DNA of 64,000 nucleotides from Pseudomonas simiae (GTDB taxonomy: Bacteria; Pseudomonadota; Gammaproteobacteria; Pseudomonadales; Pseudomonadaceae): positions 310,001-374,000 of the forward strand of contig NZ_FOKB01000002.1 in assembly GCF_900111895.1 (NCBI RefSeq). Reading direction: 5' to 3'. The notes under the pieces were generated by a model that worked only from the letters and a program-made list of their open reading frames with translations, made no database searches and was not told the origin of the DNA. The first letter of the stretch is position 1; every line of letters begins with the position of its first letter. The position numbers and the translations under genes were made by a program. Positions 19,150 to 27,712 of this stretch are shown here, piece after piece.

Positions 19150-20466
19150 TTACCAGCAAATACCTTCGGTGCGGCTACCGGCGCTGGTGGCATTGGCCAT
19201 GAAGCCCACCAGGTCGATCACTTGCTTGCCGTGCGGTGCGTTATGCGCCAGGGCACGGAACTTCTCATCGCGGTTGCCCAGGATGATCACGTCGGAGTTG
19301 TTGATCACGTCGTCGAAGTCCGAGTTGAGCAGGGACGACACGTGCGGGATCTTGCCTTCGATGTAGTCTTTGTTCGCGCCGTGGACACGGGCGTACTCGA
19401 CGTTGCTGTCGTAGATGCTCAGATCGAAGCCTTTGCCGATCAGCATTTCGGCCAGCTCCACCAATGGGCTTTCGCGCAGGTCATCGGTGCCGGCCTTGAA
19501 GCTCAGGCCCAGCAGCGCGACTTTGCGTTTATCGTGGCTGGAAACGATGTCGAAGGCGTTCTGTACCTGGGATTCGTTGCTGCGCATCAGCGAGTTGAGC
19601 AGTGGTGCTTCCACATCCAGGGAACTGGCGCGGTAGGTGAGGGCACGCACGTCTTTAGGCAGGCACGAACCACCGAAGGCGAAGCCAGGGCGCATGTAGT
19701 ACTGGGACAGGTTGAGGGTCTTGTCCTGGCAAACCACTTCCATCACTTCGCGACCGTCGACGCCGACGGCCTTGGCAATGTTGCCGATCTCGTTGGCGAA
19801 GGTCACTTTGGTGGCGTGCCACACGTTGCAGGTGTACTTGATCATCTCGGCAACGGCGATGTCCTTGCGGATGATCGGTGCATCGAGTTCTTCGTACAGC
19901 GACTGCAGGACATCGCCGGAGGCTTTGTCGAATTCGCCAATGACCGTCATCGGTGGCAGGTCGTAGTCGGCGATGGCGGTGGATTCACGCAGGAATTCCG
20001 GGTTGACCGCGACACCGAAGTCGACGCCGGCTTTTTTGCCGGAGCAGTCTTCAAGGATCGGGATTACCACGTTGGCCACGGTGCCCGGCAGTACGGTGCT
20101 GCGCACGACCACGGTGTGGCGGGTGGCTTTGTCACGCAGGACCAGGCCGATTTCGCGGCATACCGCTTCGATGTAGTCCAGTTCCAGATCGCCGTTTTTC
20201 TTGCTCGGCGTACCGACGCAAATCATCGACAGGTCGGTATCACGGATGGCTTCGGCGAAGTTGGTCGTGCCGCGTAGTCGGCCGGTTTCGATACCCTGGC
20301 TCAACAACTCGCCCAGACCCGGTTCAACGATTGGCGATTTGCCGGCATTGATCAGGTCAATCTTGTCCTTGGAGATGTCTACGCCAACCACTTCGTGGCC
20401 ACGGGCAGACAGGCAACCGGCACATACTGCGCCAACGTAACCGAGACCAAATATGCTGATGCGCAT
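19150..20466 (-). CDS. algD: GDP-mannose 6-dehydrogenase
   Basis: 438 aa. The committing enzyme of alginate synthesis: a four-electron NAD-dependent oxidation of GDP-mannose to GDP-mannuronate. The N-terminal Rossmann motif is GLGYVG at residues 7-12, and the catalytic cysteine is in FGGSCLPKD near residue 268. GEFDKASGD and [11 protein letters not shown] are family blocks. GAGG eight bases before the ATG at 20466 fixes the start. It is the first gene of the operon, behind a leader of about 480 nt and an AlgU-type promoter. Confidence 0.97.
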   Translation of the reverse strand: MRISIFGLGYVGAVCAGCLSARGHEVVGVDISKDKIDLINAGKSPIVEPGLGELLSQGIETGRLRGTTNFAEAIRDTDLSMICVGTPSKKNGDLELDYIEAVCREIGLVLRDKATRHTVVVRSTVLPGTVANVVIPILEDCSGKKAGVDFGVAVNPEFLRESTAIADYDLPPMTVIGEFDKASGDVLQSLYEELDAPIIRKDIAVAEMIKYTCNVWHATKVTFANEIGNIAKAVGVDGREVMEVVCQDKTLNLSQYYMRPGFAFGGSCLPKDVRALTYRASSLDVEAPLLNSLMRSNESQVQNAFDIVSSHDKRKVALLGLSFKAGTDDLRESPLVELAEMLIGKGFDLSIYDSNVEYARVHGANKDYIEGKIPHVSSLLNSDFDDVINNSDVIILGNRDEKFRALAHNAPHGKQVIDLVGFMANATSAGSRTEGICW

Positions 20467-20853
20467 CGCATTTACCTCTTTGTCATTGAAGACTGTATTA
20501 ATCATGCCAATTAATGGCCGGAGTTCATGTTTGCAAGCGTCACTGATGCCACGAAAGTTGGGCGAATAGACGCCGACTTACCGCGTACAGGCATGTTAAT
20601 TAGTGAGTGACTAACTATTGCACTCAAGTTGTGCGCAACTTGGCCTTGTTATTGGGGCTTGCCCTGAAATGCAGCCGGCCTTCCTGGTGGAAGGTGCCGA
20701 CGCCAGTGCCTCAGGGTGCAGATAGAAGCTTTAAGCCTTTAACTATCAACACCTTGGGTGTCATCACTGACACATTTGGGTAAGCGCTCCCTTGGCCTAT
20801 AGGGGATAGCAATTCATCCTTATCGCCGCCCTCAACTCATATCAGTTGATGTT

Positions 20854-20905
20854 ATGACCCATGAGTCAAAGTTGATGGGGCAACTTTGCTACTTCCTTGG
20901 GTCAT
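20854..20905 (-). promoter_or_regulatory. Compound stem-loop with Rsm/Csr-like motif in the algD leader
   Basis: ATGACCCA (20854-20861) pairs perfectly with TGGGTCAT (20898-20905). Inside it CAAAGTT (20867-20873) pairs perfectly with AACTTTG (20882-20888). On the transcribed strand the bulge between the stems reads CAAGGAAGT (20899-20891), matching the CANGGANGU core recognised by RsmA/RsmE. It begins roughly 40 nt after the predicted transcription start. Confidence 0.55.
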
Positions 20906-20951
20906 GGTGTAAGTCATCTCCTACAGAAACAGAGAATTTCGTTACCGGTGG

Positions 20952-20978
20952 TATGAGCCGTGCGTTTAGACGAAGTTC
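20952..20978 (-). promoter_or_regulatory. AlgU (sigma-22/RpoE-like) promoter of algD
   Basis: On the minus strand GAACTT (20978-20973) and TCATA (20956-20952) are separated by 16 nt. This agrees with the AlgU consensus GAACTT, 16-17 nt, TCtgA. Transcription would start near 20945. Confidence 0.75.
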
Positions 20979-21233
20979 CAGGCCGCTCATCCTGTTTCCG
21001 GAAATTTCTTGAAATATTAGGAAAGATGGCACTGGTACTATATTGATAGCACTTGCTACTTGGGCCAGTAGTTGTGGGGAGTTGGTACAGGGAGATAGTT
21101 TTGTGCCACTACACTTTAAAAAAAGTGGTGCCACTACGAAAAAAAACGACGAATGTCGAGTGAAAGAATTGTTAGAGAGGTTTCGGAATGTTTTTTGACG
21201 TCAAAATAATGACTATTTTCTGAGTGAGCTGGA

Positions 21234-21266
21234 TAAAAAAGTGGGAGCTGGCTTACCTGCTCCCAC
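21234..21266 (-). terminator. REP-like hairpin terminator of yaaA
   Basis: GTGGGAGC and GCTCCCAC form an 8-bp stem around ten bases; on the minus strand it is followed by TTTTTT, making a good intrinsic terminator 36 bp after the yaaA stop. Its sequence is a half REP unit, so a REP seems to have been recruited as a terminator. Confidence 0.7.
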
Positions 21267-21301
21267 AGTTGATATTCCGTGTGGTGACGGGCGGAGCCGC
21301 C

Positions 21302-22081
21302 TTATTCCGGTGCGTGATCGCGCAAAAACACCAGGTTGTCCGGCTTCGACTGCTCGGCATTGAAGCGATAGCCCTGCACATCAAACGCCTTGAGCTTGGC
21401 CGGGTCATTGATGCGTTCTTCGATCACAAAGCGGCTCATCATGCCCCGTGCTTTCTTGGCATAGAAGCTGATGATCTTGTACTGGCCGTTCTTCAGGTCC
21501 TTGAACTCGGTGTTGATGATCCGCGCGTTCAGGGCCGTACGCTTGACCGCCGAGAAGTACTCGTTGGAGGCCAGGTTCAACAGAACGTCATCGCCTTGTT
21601 CAGCCAACGCTTCGTTCAGCCATTCGCTGATACGTGTGCCCCAGAACGCGTACAGGTCCTTGCCACGGGCATTGGGCAGCTTGGTGCCCATCTCCAGGCG
21701 GTACGGCATCATCAAGTCCAGGGGGCGCAGCAGACCGTACAGGCCCGAGAGCATGCGCAGGTGGTCCTGGGCGTAGGAGAAGTCGGCATCGCTGAAAGTG
21801 TCGGCATTCAGCCCGGTGTATACGTCGCCTTTGAACGCCAGCAGCGCTTGCTTGGCATTGGCGGGGGTGAACGCCGGGGTCCAGCTGCCGAAACGGGCGG
21901 CGTTGAGGCCGCCGATCTTGTCGGATACGTGCATCAATTCGCTGATTTGCGCCGGGCTGAACTCGCGCAGTTGCTCGATGAGCTCCTGAGAGTGGTCCAG
22001 GTACTGCGGCTGTGTAAAGCGCTGGGTCGCAGGCGCGGTCTCGAAATCGAGGGTCTTGGCGGGTGAAATCACCATCAGCAT
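21302..22081 (-). CDS. yaaA: Peroxide stress protein YaaA (DUF328)
   Basis: 259 aa, the usual length. It starts [14 protein letters not shown], the diagnostic N-terminus (the ISPAKT motif), and contains FKGDVYTGL and the YAFWGTRI block. In E. coli YaaA lowers free iron and limits DNA damage during peroxide stress, and the fold binds DNA. It is a single gene with a hairpin terminator and is divergent from the deacetylase-like gene. Confidence 0.93.
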   Translation of the reverse strand: MLMVISPAKTLDFETAPATQRFTQPQYLDHSQELIEQLREFSPAQISELMHVSDKIGGLNAARFGSWTPAFTPANAKQALLAFKGDVYTGLNADTFSDADFSYAQDHLRMLSGLYGLLRPLDLMMPYRLEMGTKLPNARGKDLYAFWGTRISEWLNEALAEQGDDVLLNLASNEYFSAVKRTALNARIINTEFKDLKNGQYKIISFYAKKARGMMSRFVIEERINDPAKLKAFDVQGYRFNAEQSKPDNLVFLRDHAPE

Positions 22082-22250
22082 GAAGTCGTCTCCTGTAATC
22101 GTGAAGGGATTCTAGGGGCTGGGGCGTTTTGACTCCACCTATGAAGCCCATAGATACCCCGATTTCTGTAGGCGCGAGCAAGCGCGCGCCGACGATAATC
22201 GGCAGTTAGTCCGCTATGATGGCCGGTGACTCTGGAGAGGGAGACCCCGT

Positions 22251-23375
22251 GTGCGAATAGCGCTTTTGTTGTTGGCTTGTATGTTGTGCCTGAATGCCCG
22301 GGCGGCGCCCGTGGATGTGGCCAGCCTGGACCGTGGCACCTGGCCCGAAAAACTCGGCAGCCCGGCGTTGTTCGACGTGGCCTCACGCGCCGAAATCCTG
22401 ATGTTCGCCCACAGCCTGCTGGCCAGCGAGAATCAGGACGAAGCCGCGCTCAAGCAGCGCCTGGGCCTGAAGATCATTAACCTCTCCGCCATTGACGACC
22501 TGCGTCGCCAGCTCTGGCAGCGATTGTTGGAGAACTACACTTTTGCCCAGCAGAGCTGCGAGGTAGATGCCTCATTCTGCTACCTGGTAGAGAGCATGGA
22601 CGACCTGCGCGAGCAGGCGGGCAAGTTCGAGGTCAGTGCAGATTCCTTCTATATAGGCTGGGCCGACCCCAGCCGGCACTTTCATGAGCGCTATCTGGAC
22701 GAGCTGCTGCGCAAGGCCGCGCTGTTCCCGCAGATCAGCAGTGAAGTCGCGCGCTTTGGCGACCATGAGCGCAATGGCGATGAATTCAACGATCGCCTGT
22801 TCCTGCTCACCTTTGACGGCGGCCCGGCCCCGGTCGGCGGCAATACCGACTGGCTCACCGACTACCTGCGCAAGCAGAAGATGAACGCCACGTTCTTCGC
22901 CCTCGGCAGCAGCCTGCAAACCCGTGTCGAACGCAGTTCGGTTGCCGATGTGCAGGCGCTGTACCAGGGTCAGTGCGTGGGCTCCCAGGGTTGGCAGTAC
23001 CGCTCCCACAGCCATTGGGTGGACTGGCAGAGTTCCATCACCCGCAGCGCGACACTGGCGCAAAACCTGATGCCGGAAAACTACGTGCCGCTGTTCCGTC
23101 CTCCCTATGGTCAACGTCGCGCAGACAGCCAGGGTTTCTTTCAAGCCCAAGGCTTGCAAGTGGCATTGTGGGACATCGATTCCCAGGACGAGCCGGGCAA
23201 GCTCAAGGCCGATGAGTCGGCGCAGCGGGTGCTGACGTTGATGCTGCTGTGGCGCAAAGGCGTGATTGTGTTTCACGACACCCAGGACAAGGCGCGGGTA
23301 GCACTACCCATGCTGTTGCAGGCGACGGCGCAGAGTGGTCTGGGTTGGCAGGACTGCCGGGAGGCATTTCGCTGA
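22251..23375 (+). CDS. Divergent polysaccharide deacetylase-like protein, exported
   Basis: 374 aa from a GTG with GAGAGGGAG nearby. A signal peptide (LLLLACMLCLNARA) and an alpha-helical N-terminal region of about 160 residues precede a NodB-type CE4 domain. Motif 1 is TFDGGP (Asp189 kept, the metal-binding second Asp replaced by Gly190). Motif 2 is SHSHWVD (His253 kept, Val257 where the second metal His is expected). Motif 3 RPPYG and motif 5 VIVFHDT are normal. The substrate is unknown. The altered metal site suggests an unusual metal arrangement or loss of catalysis. Confidence 0.8.
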   Translation: MRIALLLLACMLCLNARAAPVDVASLDRGTWPEKLGSPALFDVASRAEILMFAHSLLASENQDEAALKQRLGLKIINLSAIDDLRRQLWQRLLENYTFAQQSCEVDASFCYLVESMDDLREQAGKFEVSADSFYIGWADPSRHFHERYLDELLRKAALFPQISSEVARFGDHERNGDEFNDRLFLLTFDGGPAPVGGNTDWLTDYLRKQKMNATFFALGSSLQTRVERSSVADVQALYQGQCVGSQGWQYRSHSHWVDWQSSITRSATLAQNLMPENYVPLFRPPYGQRRADSQGFFQAQGLQVALWDIDSQDEPGKLKADESAQRVLTLMLLWRKGVIVFHDTQDKARVALPMLLQATAQSGLGWQDCREAFR

Positions 23376-23714
23376 AGTGCCCGGCCCTGTTGGGTGTGAG
23401 GCGATTTCGGGGTGATTTTGTGCGAGATTTCGATGCAGGCGGACTTCCGACTTTAGCGGGGTACGTGGCACGCGGCTAGTGCTATTCGTCATCCTGAAAA
23501 ATAAACTTCAAAAAAACGTCAAAGTGCTTTTTTCTGTCACACGTTTTGCGGTATTACGAAGTCAGATCGCCGAAACCTGCAGCACAGGTGGCGTCTTCCA
23601 AGACTCCTCAGGTGGGCACTGCGCTTGACGTCACTCAGGTGCAGTCGGTGGTCGAATCGAGGCGCAGCACCGCCCAGGTATTGCGTCGACTGGCTCCCAC
23701 AAAGGTGACCGAGT
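23376..23714. other. Intergenic region, no gene seen
   Basis: 339 bp between the deacetylase-like gene and phoH. The middle (around 23500-23550) is A+T-rich with AAAAAACGTCAAAGTGCTTTTTT and may hold the phoH promoter. No convincing RNA gene, terminator or small ORF was found. Confidence 0.5.
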
Positions 23715-25109
23715 ATGGATGATCATGGACGTAACCCTTCTTCCGACCAGCCAATCCTTTATGTGCTTGATACCAACGTACTGATTCACGATCCAAACGC
23801 ACTGCTCAACTTCGAAGAACACCACGTCGCCATCCCGATGATCGTGCTTGAGGAGCTCGACAAACTCAAAAGTGGGCACCACAGCGTTGCCGCCGAATGC
23901 CGCCAGGCCATCCGCCTGATCGACAAGACATTGGGCGAAGCGTCGCCGGAGGACGTCGAAGTCGGCGTACCGATCCAGCGCGGCAAAAGCGGGCCCAAGG
24001 GCTTGCTGTCGATTCTGATGAGCAAGCGCAGCGAGCCCAACAGCCTGCTGCCGGAGAATCTGAACGACAACAAAATCATCAACCAATTGATCGACCTGCA
24101 CGCCCGCGACAAGGACCTGCGCGTGGTGCTGGTGACCAAAGACATCAATATGCGTCTCAAGGCCCGAGCGTGTGGGATCGCGGCCGAGGACTACAGTACC
24201 GACCAACTGGTCGACGACGTGTCGATGCTGTCCCGTGGTTATCACATGATGACTGGCTCATTCTGGGACCGCGTCAGCAAGGTCGAAACCCGCCAGGACC
24301 ATGGCCGCACTTGGCACCAGGTGCAGTTGATCGACAACCTGCCGGCCGTGCACATCAATGAATTCATCGTCGACGAACAAGGCTTCGTGGGCTGGATCAA
24401 AGAGATCCAGGTCGACAAGCTGCTGATCCTCGACCTGCATCAGGAACCCCTGTTGCACCAGGAAGCCTGGGGCCTGAAACCGCGTGACATCTACCAGAGC
24501 CTGGCGCTGTATGCGCTGCTCGACCCGGACATCCACCTGGTCAACCTGACCGGTGCTGCCGGTTCCGGTAAAACCATTCTTGCCCTGGCTGCCGCCATCG
24601 AGCAGACCATGGTGACCAAGCGCTATCGCCGCATCATCGCCACCCGCAGTGTGCAGGGCCTGGACCAGGAAATCGGCTTCCTGCCCGGCACCGAAGCGGA
24701 AAAAATGGAACCGTGGCTGGGGGCGATTACCGACAACCTCGAAGCCTTGCACATGGATGACGAAAACACCCATGGCAGCGTCGACTACATACTCAGCAAA
24801 GTGCCGTTGCAGTTCAAATCCCTCAACTACATCCGAGGTCGCAGCTTCCAGCAGAGCCTGATTTTGATCGATGAATGCCAGAACCTCACCCCGCACCAGA
24901 TGAAAACCATCATCACCCGTGCCGGCGCCGGTTCCAAAGTGGTGTGCCTGGGTAACCTGGCACAGATCGACACCCCCTACCTGTCCGCGACCAGCTCCGG
25001 GCTGACCTACCTGACGGAACGCTTCAAGGACTTCCCGAACGGCGTGCATATTGCGCTGCAAGGGGTACCTCGTTCGATTCTGGCTGAATACGCCGAATCG
25101 CATTTGTAA
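23715..25109 (+). CDS. PIN-domain PhoH-family ATPase
   Basis: 464 aa. The N-terminal PIN RNase domain (about residues 12-150) has LDTNVLIHD and the acidic cluster LEELD, plus later acidic residues in TKDINMRLKA. The C-terminal PhoH P-loop domain (about 260-460) has the Walker A GAAGSGKT and Walker B LILIDECQN, with VQGLDQEIGFLPG between. Related PhoH2/YlaK proteins act as RNA helicase/nucleases. It lies just upstream of moaCDE, separated by a REP doublet, and is probably independently transcribed. Confidence 0.92.
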   Translation: MDDHGRNPSSDQPILYVLDTNVLIHDPNALLNFEEHHVAIPMIVLEELDKLKSGHHSVAAECRQAIRLIDKTLGEASPEDVEVGVPIQRGKSGPKGLLSILMSKRSEPNSLLPENLNDNKIINQLIDLHARDKDLRVVLVTKDINMRLKARACGIAAEDYSTDQLVDDVSMLSRGYHMMTGSFWDRVSKVETRQDHGRTWHQVQLIDNLPAVHINEFIVDEQGFVGWIKEIQVDKLLILDLHQEPLLHQEAWGLKPRDIYQSLALYALLDPDIHLVNLTGAAGSGKTILALAAAIEQTMVTKRYRRIIATRSVQGLDQEIGFLPGTEAEKMEPWLGAITDNLEALHMDDENTHGSVDYILSKVPLQFKSLNYIRGRSFQQSLILIDECQNLTPHQMKTIITRAGAGSKVVCLGNLAQIDTPYLSATSSGLTYLTERFKDFPNGVHIALQGVPRSILAEYAESHL

Positions 25110-25119
25110 ACGCAATCAC

Positions 25120-25208
25120 TGTGGGAGCGGGCTTGCTCGCGAAAACGGTGTGTCAGTCGCCGGCTTTATTGGCTGACACGCCGCATTCGGGAGCAAGTCC
25201 GCTCTCAC
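25120..25208. repeat. REP doublet (REPIN) downstream of phoH
   Basis: Left arm TGTGGGAGCGGGCTTGCTCG and right arm GGGAGCAAGTCCGCTCTCAC are inverted over 89 bp. The right arm has two substitutions. The inner part can also pair (GTGTGTCAG with CTGACAC). Confidence 0.88.
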
Positions 25209-25276
25209 GTAAGGCTGCTGCCACATTTTGATCGGTGTTAGGTTTACAATCGACGCTCCTGATCAGGAGTATCCCC

Positions 25277-25750
25277 GTGCTGACTCATCTCGATTCCCAA
25301 GGTCGCGCCCATATGGTCGACGTCACCGACAAGTCCGTGACGTTCCGCGAGGCGGTGGCCGAAGCGCGCGTGCGCATGTTGCCCGAGACCCTGCAAATGA
25401 TTGTCGACGGCGCCCATCCCAAGGGCGACGTGTTTGCCGTGGCCCGCATTGCCGGGATCCAGGCCGCGAAAAAAACCAGTGACCTTATCCCGCTGTGCCA
25501 TCCGCTGATGCTGACCGGCGTCAAGGTCGAATTGAGCGCCGAGGGCGCAGACTCCGTACACATTGTGGCGCGCTGCAAACTCTCGGGGCAGACCGGCGTG
25601 GAGATGGAAGCGCTGACGGCCGCCAGTGTCGCCGCATTGACCCTCTACGACATGTGCAAGGCCGTGGACCGCGGCATGACCATCGAAAACATCCGCCTGC
25701 TGGAAAAGCTCGGCGGTAAAAGCGGGCATTTCAAGGCGGATCAGGCATGA
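25277..25750 (+). CDS. moaC: Cyclic pyranopterin monophosphate synthase
   Basis: 157 aa from a GTG at 25277 that has AGGAG seven bases upstream; the longer upstream frame lacks the family pattern. MoaC converts the 3',8-cyclo-GTP product of MoaA into cyclic pyranopterin monophosphate for molybdenum cofactor. The conserved [12 protein letters not shown] and GVEMEALTA blocks and the C-terminal [10 protein letters not shown] are intact. Its stop overlaps the moaD start (ATGA). Confidence 0.96.
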   Translation: MLTHLDSQGRAHMVDVTDKSVTFREAVAEARVRMLPETLQMIVDGAHPKGDVFAVARIAGIQAAKKTSDLIPLCHPLMLTGVKVELSAEGADSVHIVARCKLSGQTGVEMEALTAASVAALTLYDMCKAVDRGMTIENIRLLEKLGGKSGHFKADQA

Positions 25751-25989
25751 GCATCAACGTATTGTTTTTTGCACGTTACGCAGAGGCTGTGGGCTTTGAT
25801 TCGCTGGAGATGGAGGGCGATTTCGCCACCGTCGATGCTGTGCGCCTCGCGTTGGCCAGCGACCCTGCGTTCGCGGTACTCAACGAGACCAGCCTGATGT
25901 GCGCGCGCAACGAAGAGTTGTGCGACCTCGAGGAACCGGTGCAGGCAGGTGACGACGTGGCGTTCTTCCCCCCCGTGACGGGAGGCTGA
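25747..25989 (+). CDS. moaD: Molybdopterin synthase small subunit (sulfur carrier)
   Basis: 80 aa, a ubiquitin-like sulfur carrier ending in the required Gly-Gly (PPVTGG), which is thiocarboxylated and donates sulfur in molybdopterin synthesis with MoaE. It overlaps moaC by four bases and ends two bases before moaE, so the three are translated from one mRNA. Confidence 0.96.
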   Translation: MSINVLFFARYAEAVGFDSLEMEGDFATVDAVRLALASDPAFAVLNETSLMCARNEELCDLEEPVQAGDDVAFFPPVTGG

Positions 25990-25991
25990 CC

Positions 25992-26441
25992 ATGGCCGTT
26001 CGTGTGCAAGCCCAGGCGTTTGATCCGGGCGTCGAGGTGAATGCCATGCACGCGGCCAATGTCGGCGTGGGGGCGGTGGTGAGCTTTGTTGGGTATGTGC
26101 GCGACTTCAACGACGGCCTGGATGTGGCGGGAATGTTCCTTGAACACTACCCCGGCATGACCGAAAAAGCCCTGGCCAAGATCACCGTCGAAGCCGAGCA
26201 GCGCTGGCCGTTGCTCAAGCTGGAAGTGCTTCACCGCATCGGCGCGCTGGAGCCGGGCGAGCCGATTGTGTTTGTCGCGGCAGCCAGTGCCCATCGTCAG
26301 GCAGCGTTTGATGCCTGTGCGTTTGTGATGGATTACTTGAAGACGCGGGCGCCGTTCTGGAAGAAGGAAAATACGCCTCAGGGCCCCCGCTGGGTAGAAG
26401 GTCGCAGTAGCGACCATGATGCGGCGCTGCGCTGGAAGTAA
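25992..26441 (+). CDS. moaE: Molybdopterin synthase large subunit
   Basis: 149 aa. It combines with MoaD to convert precursor Z into molybdopterin. Visible family blocks are GAVVSFVGYVRDFN, LEHYPGMTEK, HRIGALEPGE and the catalytic-lysine region KTRAPFWKKE near the C-terminus. It is the last gene of moaCDE and is followed by an inverted repeat that may end the transcript. Confidence 0.96.
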   Translation: MAVRVQAQAFDPGVEVNAMHAANVGVGAVVSFVGYVRDFNDGLDVAGMFLEHYPGMTEKALAKITVEAEQRWPLLKLEVLHRIGALEPGEPIVFVAAASAHRQAAFDACAFVMDYLKTRAPFWKKENTPQGPRWVEGRSSDHDAALRWK

Positions 26442-26452
26442 TGCAAGGTTAA

Positions 26453-26491
26453 AAACCTCGTTAATACATGCTCAAGGTGATAACGAGGTTT
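26453..26491. terminator. 11-bp inverted repeat after moaE, possible terminator
   Basis: AAACCTCGTTA and TAACGAGGTTT pair perfectly around 17 bases. No U-run follows on the plus strand, so termination would be weak or factor-assisted. It marks the boundary between moaE and the accessory island. Confidence 0.45.
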
Positions 26492-26565
26492 GAGCGCATG
26501 GCTCAGTTGAAACGCTCTGAGCGACAGTCTTTTAATTCAAAACTAATCTGAAAAACACCGCTTGC

Positions 26566-26581
26566 CTGTCAGTTCTGACAG
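26566..26581. promoter_or_regulatory. Perfect palindrome upstream of the island genes
   Basis: CTGTCAG and CTGACAG are perfect 7-bp arms separated by TT, about 107 bp before the ATG at 26688. The position suits an operator or a promoter element for the two-gene island; no regulator gene is present beside it. Confidence 0.4.
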
Positions 26582-26687
26582 TAGGCACGGTGCCGCGCTG
26601 AATATTAAATAAGTCTAGGTAGTTAAATTTACTTTGATGGTCATGCCGCCAGTGCGACAGCATGAGGCATGCGTGAAGGAGAGCGTT

Positions 26688-27659
26688 ATGGCCGCGGGCG
26701 ACATTGTTATAAGAGCCTTTGAGGTGAAGCTGCCTAACGGGCAGAACTGGACTAATGAGCTTTATGCCAACGGTCGGCATCAATGCCAGTTAAATATATT
26801 GATAAAGAAAGAAGTCGAAGATGCCAATGGCAGCTATATTGAAACTCCGTTAACTACAACTGAGCGCAATAGCGCAACAATTACGGCTTATGGTTTTCCT
26901 GAATCCGTACTTCCTCGGGGGTGGTCGTGCGATAAAACTAAAAACCAATTCGACGTAGGCCTGCGGCCGCTAGGCACGGAAGACTCCGCGGAAGAGCCTA
27001 GGGCAGAATTCGACCCTGTTGACAGCAGTTTTGAATTGATAAAGTTGTATATGAGAGCCGGTACGAGCGCGTCCATAGGGACCGAAAGGTTAATGGCAAA
27101 AATTTACGTAGGGGGAAAAACGTATACCACCAATGGATCGGTGGGGGGGGTACCCTTTCAGAGTTACGTGGATATCCAACTCACTAGACCCTACCGGTTA
27201 GAGATTAACGAGCTGAGTACCTATGTCGACCTTGATGCGTACTCCCACAACCACAATAAAGTCGATATAGATATCTATTATATGACGCCAACCGTTAAAG
27301 GTATTCGTTTTGTTGAAAATCGGGGTTTGGATTCGCCCGTGGTTGTCGAGGGAGAAGGGTCACATTTTCATACCTCGTATGTTCAGCATACGAACGATGG
27401 GATCCGGTTTAAAGGTGGTGTTGTAATGGTTGAGAGCGGTAGGTTAACAGTGGATAAAATTCAGAAGGACAATGGTTCGGGGGAGGTTCTTTATAATAAG
27501 ATGTCTACCATTATGCGTGCTGCGCGATATAGAGGGTGGATCAATACTCCCGATGACAACCGGCAAAGTGGATGGCGTCTGTGGGATAACTATGGGTGTG
27601 AGCACGTTTTTTATATTGGCTTCACCGACAAAGGAAATGTGCTGGTGTTAAGAACTTAG
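26688..27659 (+). CDS. Unrecognised 323-aa protein paired with the Rhs gene
   Basis: Start at 26688, with AAGGAGAG eight bases upstream. I recognise no family. The protein has no signal peptide or TM helix and is rich in Asn, Tyr, Thr and Val with a beta-like pattern. The N-terminal part (VIRAFEVKLPNGQNW, CQLNILIKKEVEDANG) is followed by a segment with HNHNKVDIDIYY and a C-terminal domain containing RGWINTPDDNRQSGWRLWDNYG. Base composition is visibly more A+T-rich than moaE or rhlB, and codons are less GC-biased, suggesting acquisition. It ends 53 bp before the Rhs gene and is probably its partner (adaptor, chaperone or co-toxin). Confidence 0.75.
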   Translation: MAAGDIVIRAFEVKLPNGQNWTNELYANGRHQCQLNILIKKEVEDANGSYIETPLTTTERNSATITAYGFPESVLPRGWSCDKTKNQFDVGLRPLGTEDSAEEPRAEFDPVDSSFELIKLYMRAGTSASIGTERLMAKIYVGGKTYTTNGSVGGVPFQSYVDIQLTRPYRLEINELSTYVDLDAYSHNHNKVDIDIYYMTPTVKGIRFVENRGLDSPVVVEGEGSHFHTSYVQHTNDGIRFKGGVVMVESGRLTVDKIQKDNGSGEVLYNKMSTIMRAARYRGWINTPDDNRQSGWRLWDNYGCEHVFYIGFTDKGNVLVLRT

Positions 27660-27712
27660 TTGTTGATTGGGGTTGTGACGCGCATCTATTTTGAATAGGG
27701 GCTTTCACTTTT

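Larger units (their letters stand above)
20467..21233 (-). promoter_or_regulatory. algD leader and upstream control region, no gene
   Basis: About 770 bp without a credible gene. It holds, reading toward algD, an A+T-rich upstream segment with a direct repeat GTGCCACTAC (21103-21112 and 21128-21137), a 7/9 match to the AlgR core CCGTTCGTC on the minus strand at 21148-21156, the promoter at 20952-20978, and a leader of about 480 nt with a compound stem-loop at 20854-20905. Long upstream control regions with distant activator sites are known for algD of P. aeruginosa. Confidence 0.75.

Noticed and set aside
21103..21137. Direct repeat GTGCCACTAC considered as an attachment-site or insertion footprint
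   Set aside because: Only 15 bp separate the copies and nothing mobile lies between; more likely regulatory or chance.
5498..25208. Repeated GTGGGAGC palindromes considered as a CRISPR array
   Set aside because: They are dispersed inverted pairs kilobases apart with no regular spacers or cas genes; they are REP doublets.
25235..25276. Longer N-terminus for moaC
   Set aside because: The GTG at 25277 has AGGAG at the right distance and gives the family-standard N-terminus LTHLDSQG.
26634..26687. Upstream TTG/ATG starts for the 323-aa island protein
   Set aside because: The ATG at 26688 has a clear AAGGAGAG site at good spacing and the extra 18 residues look unstructured.
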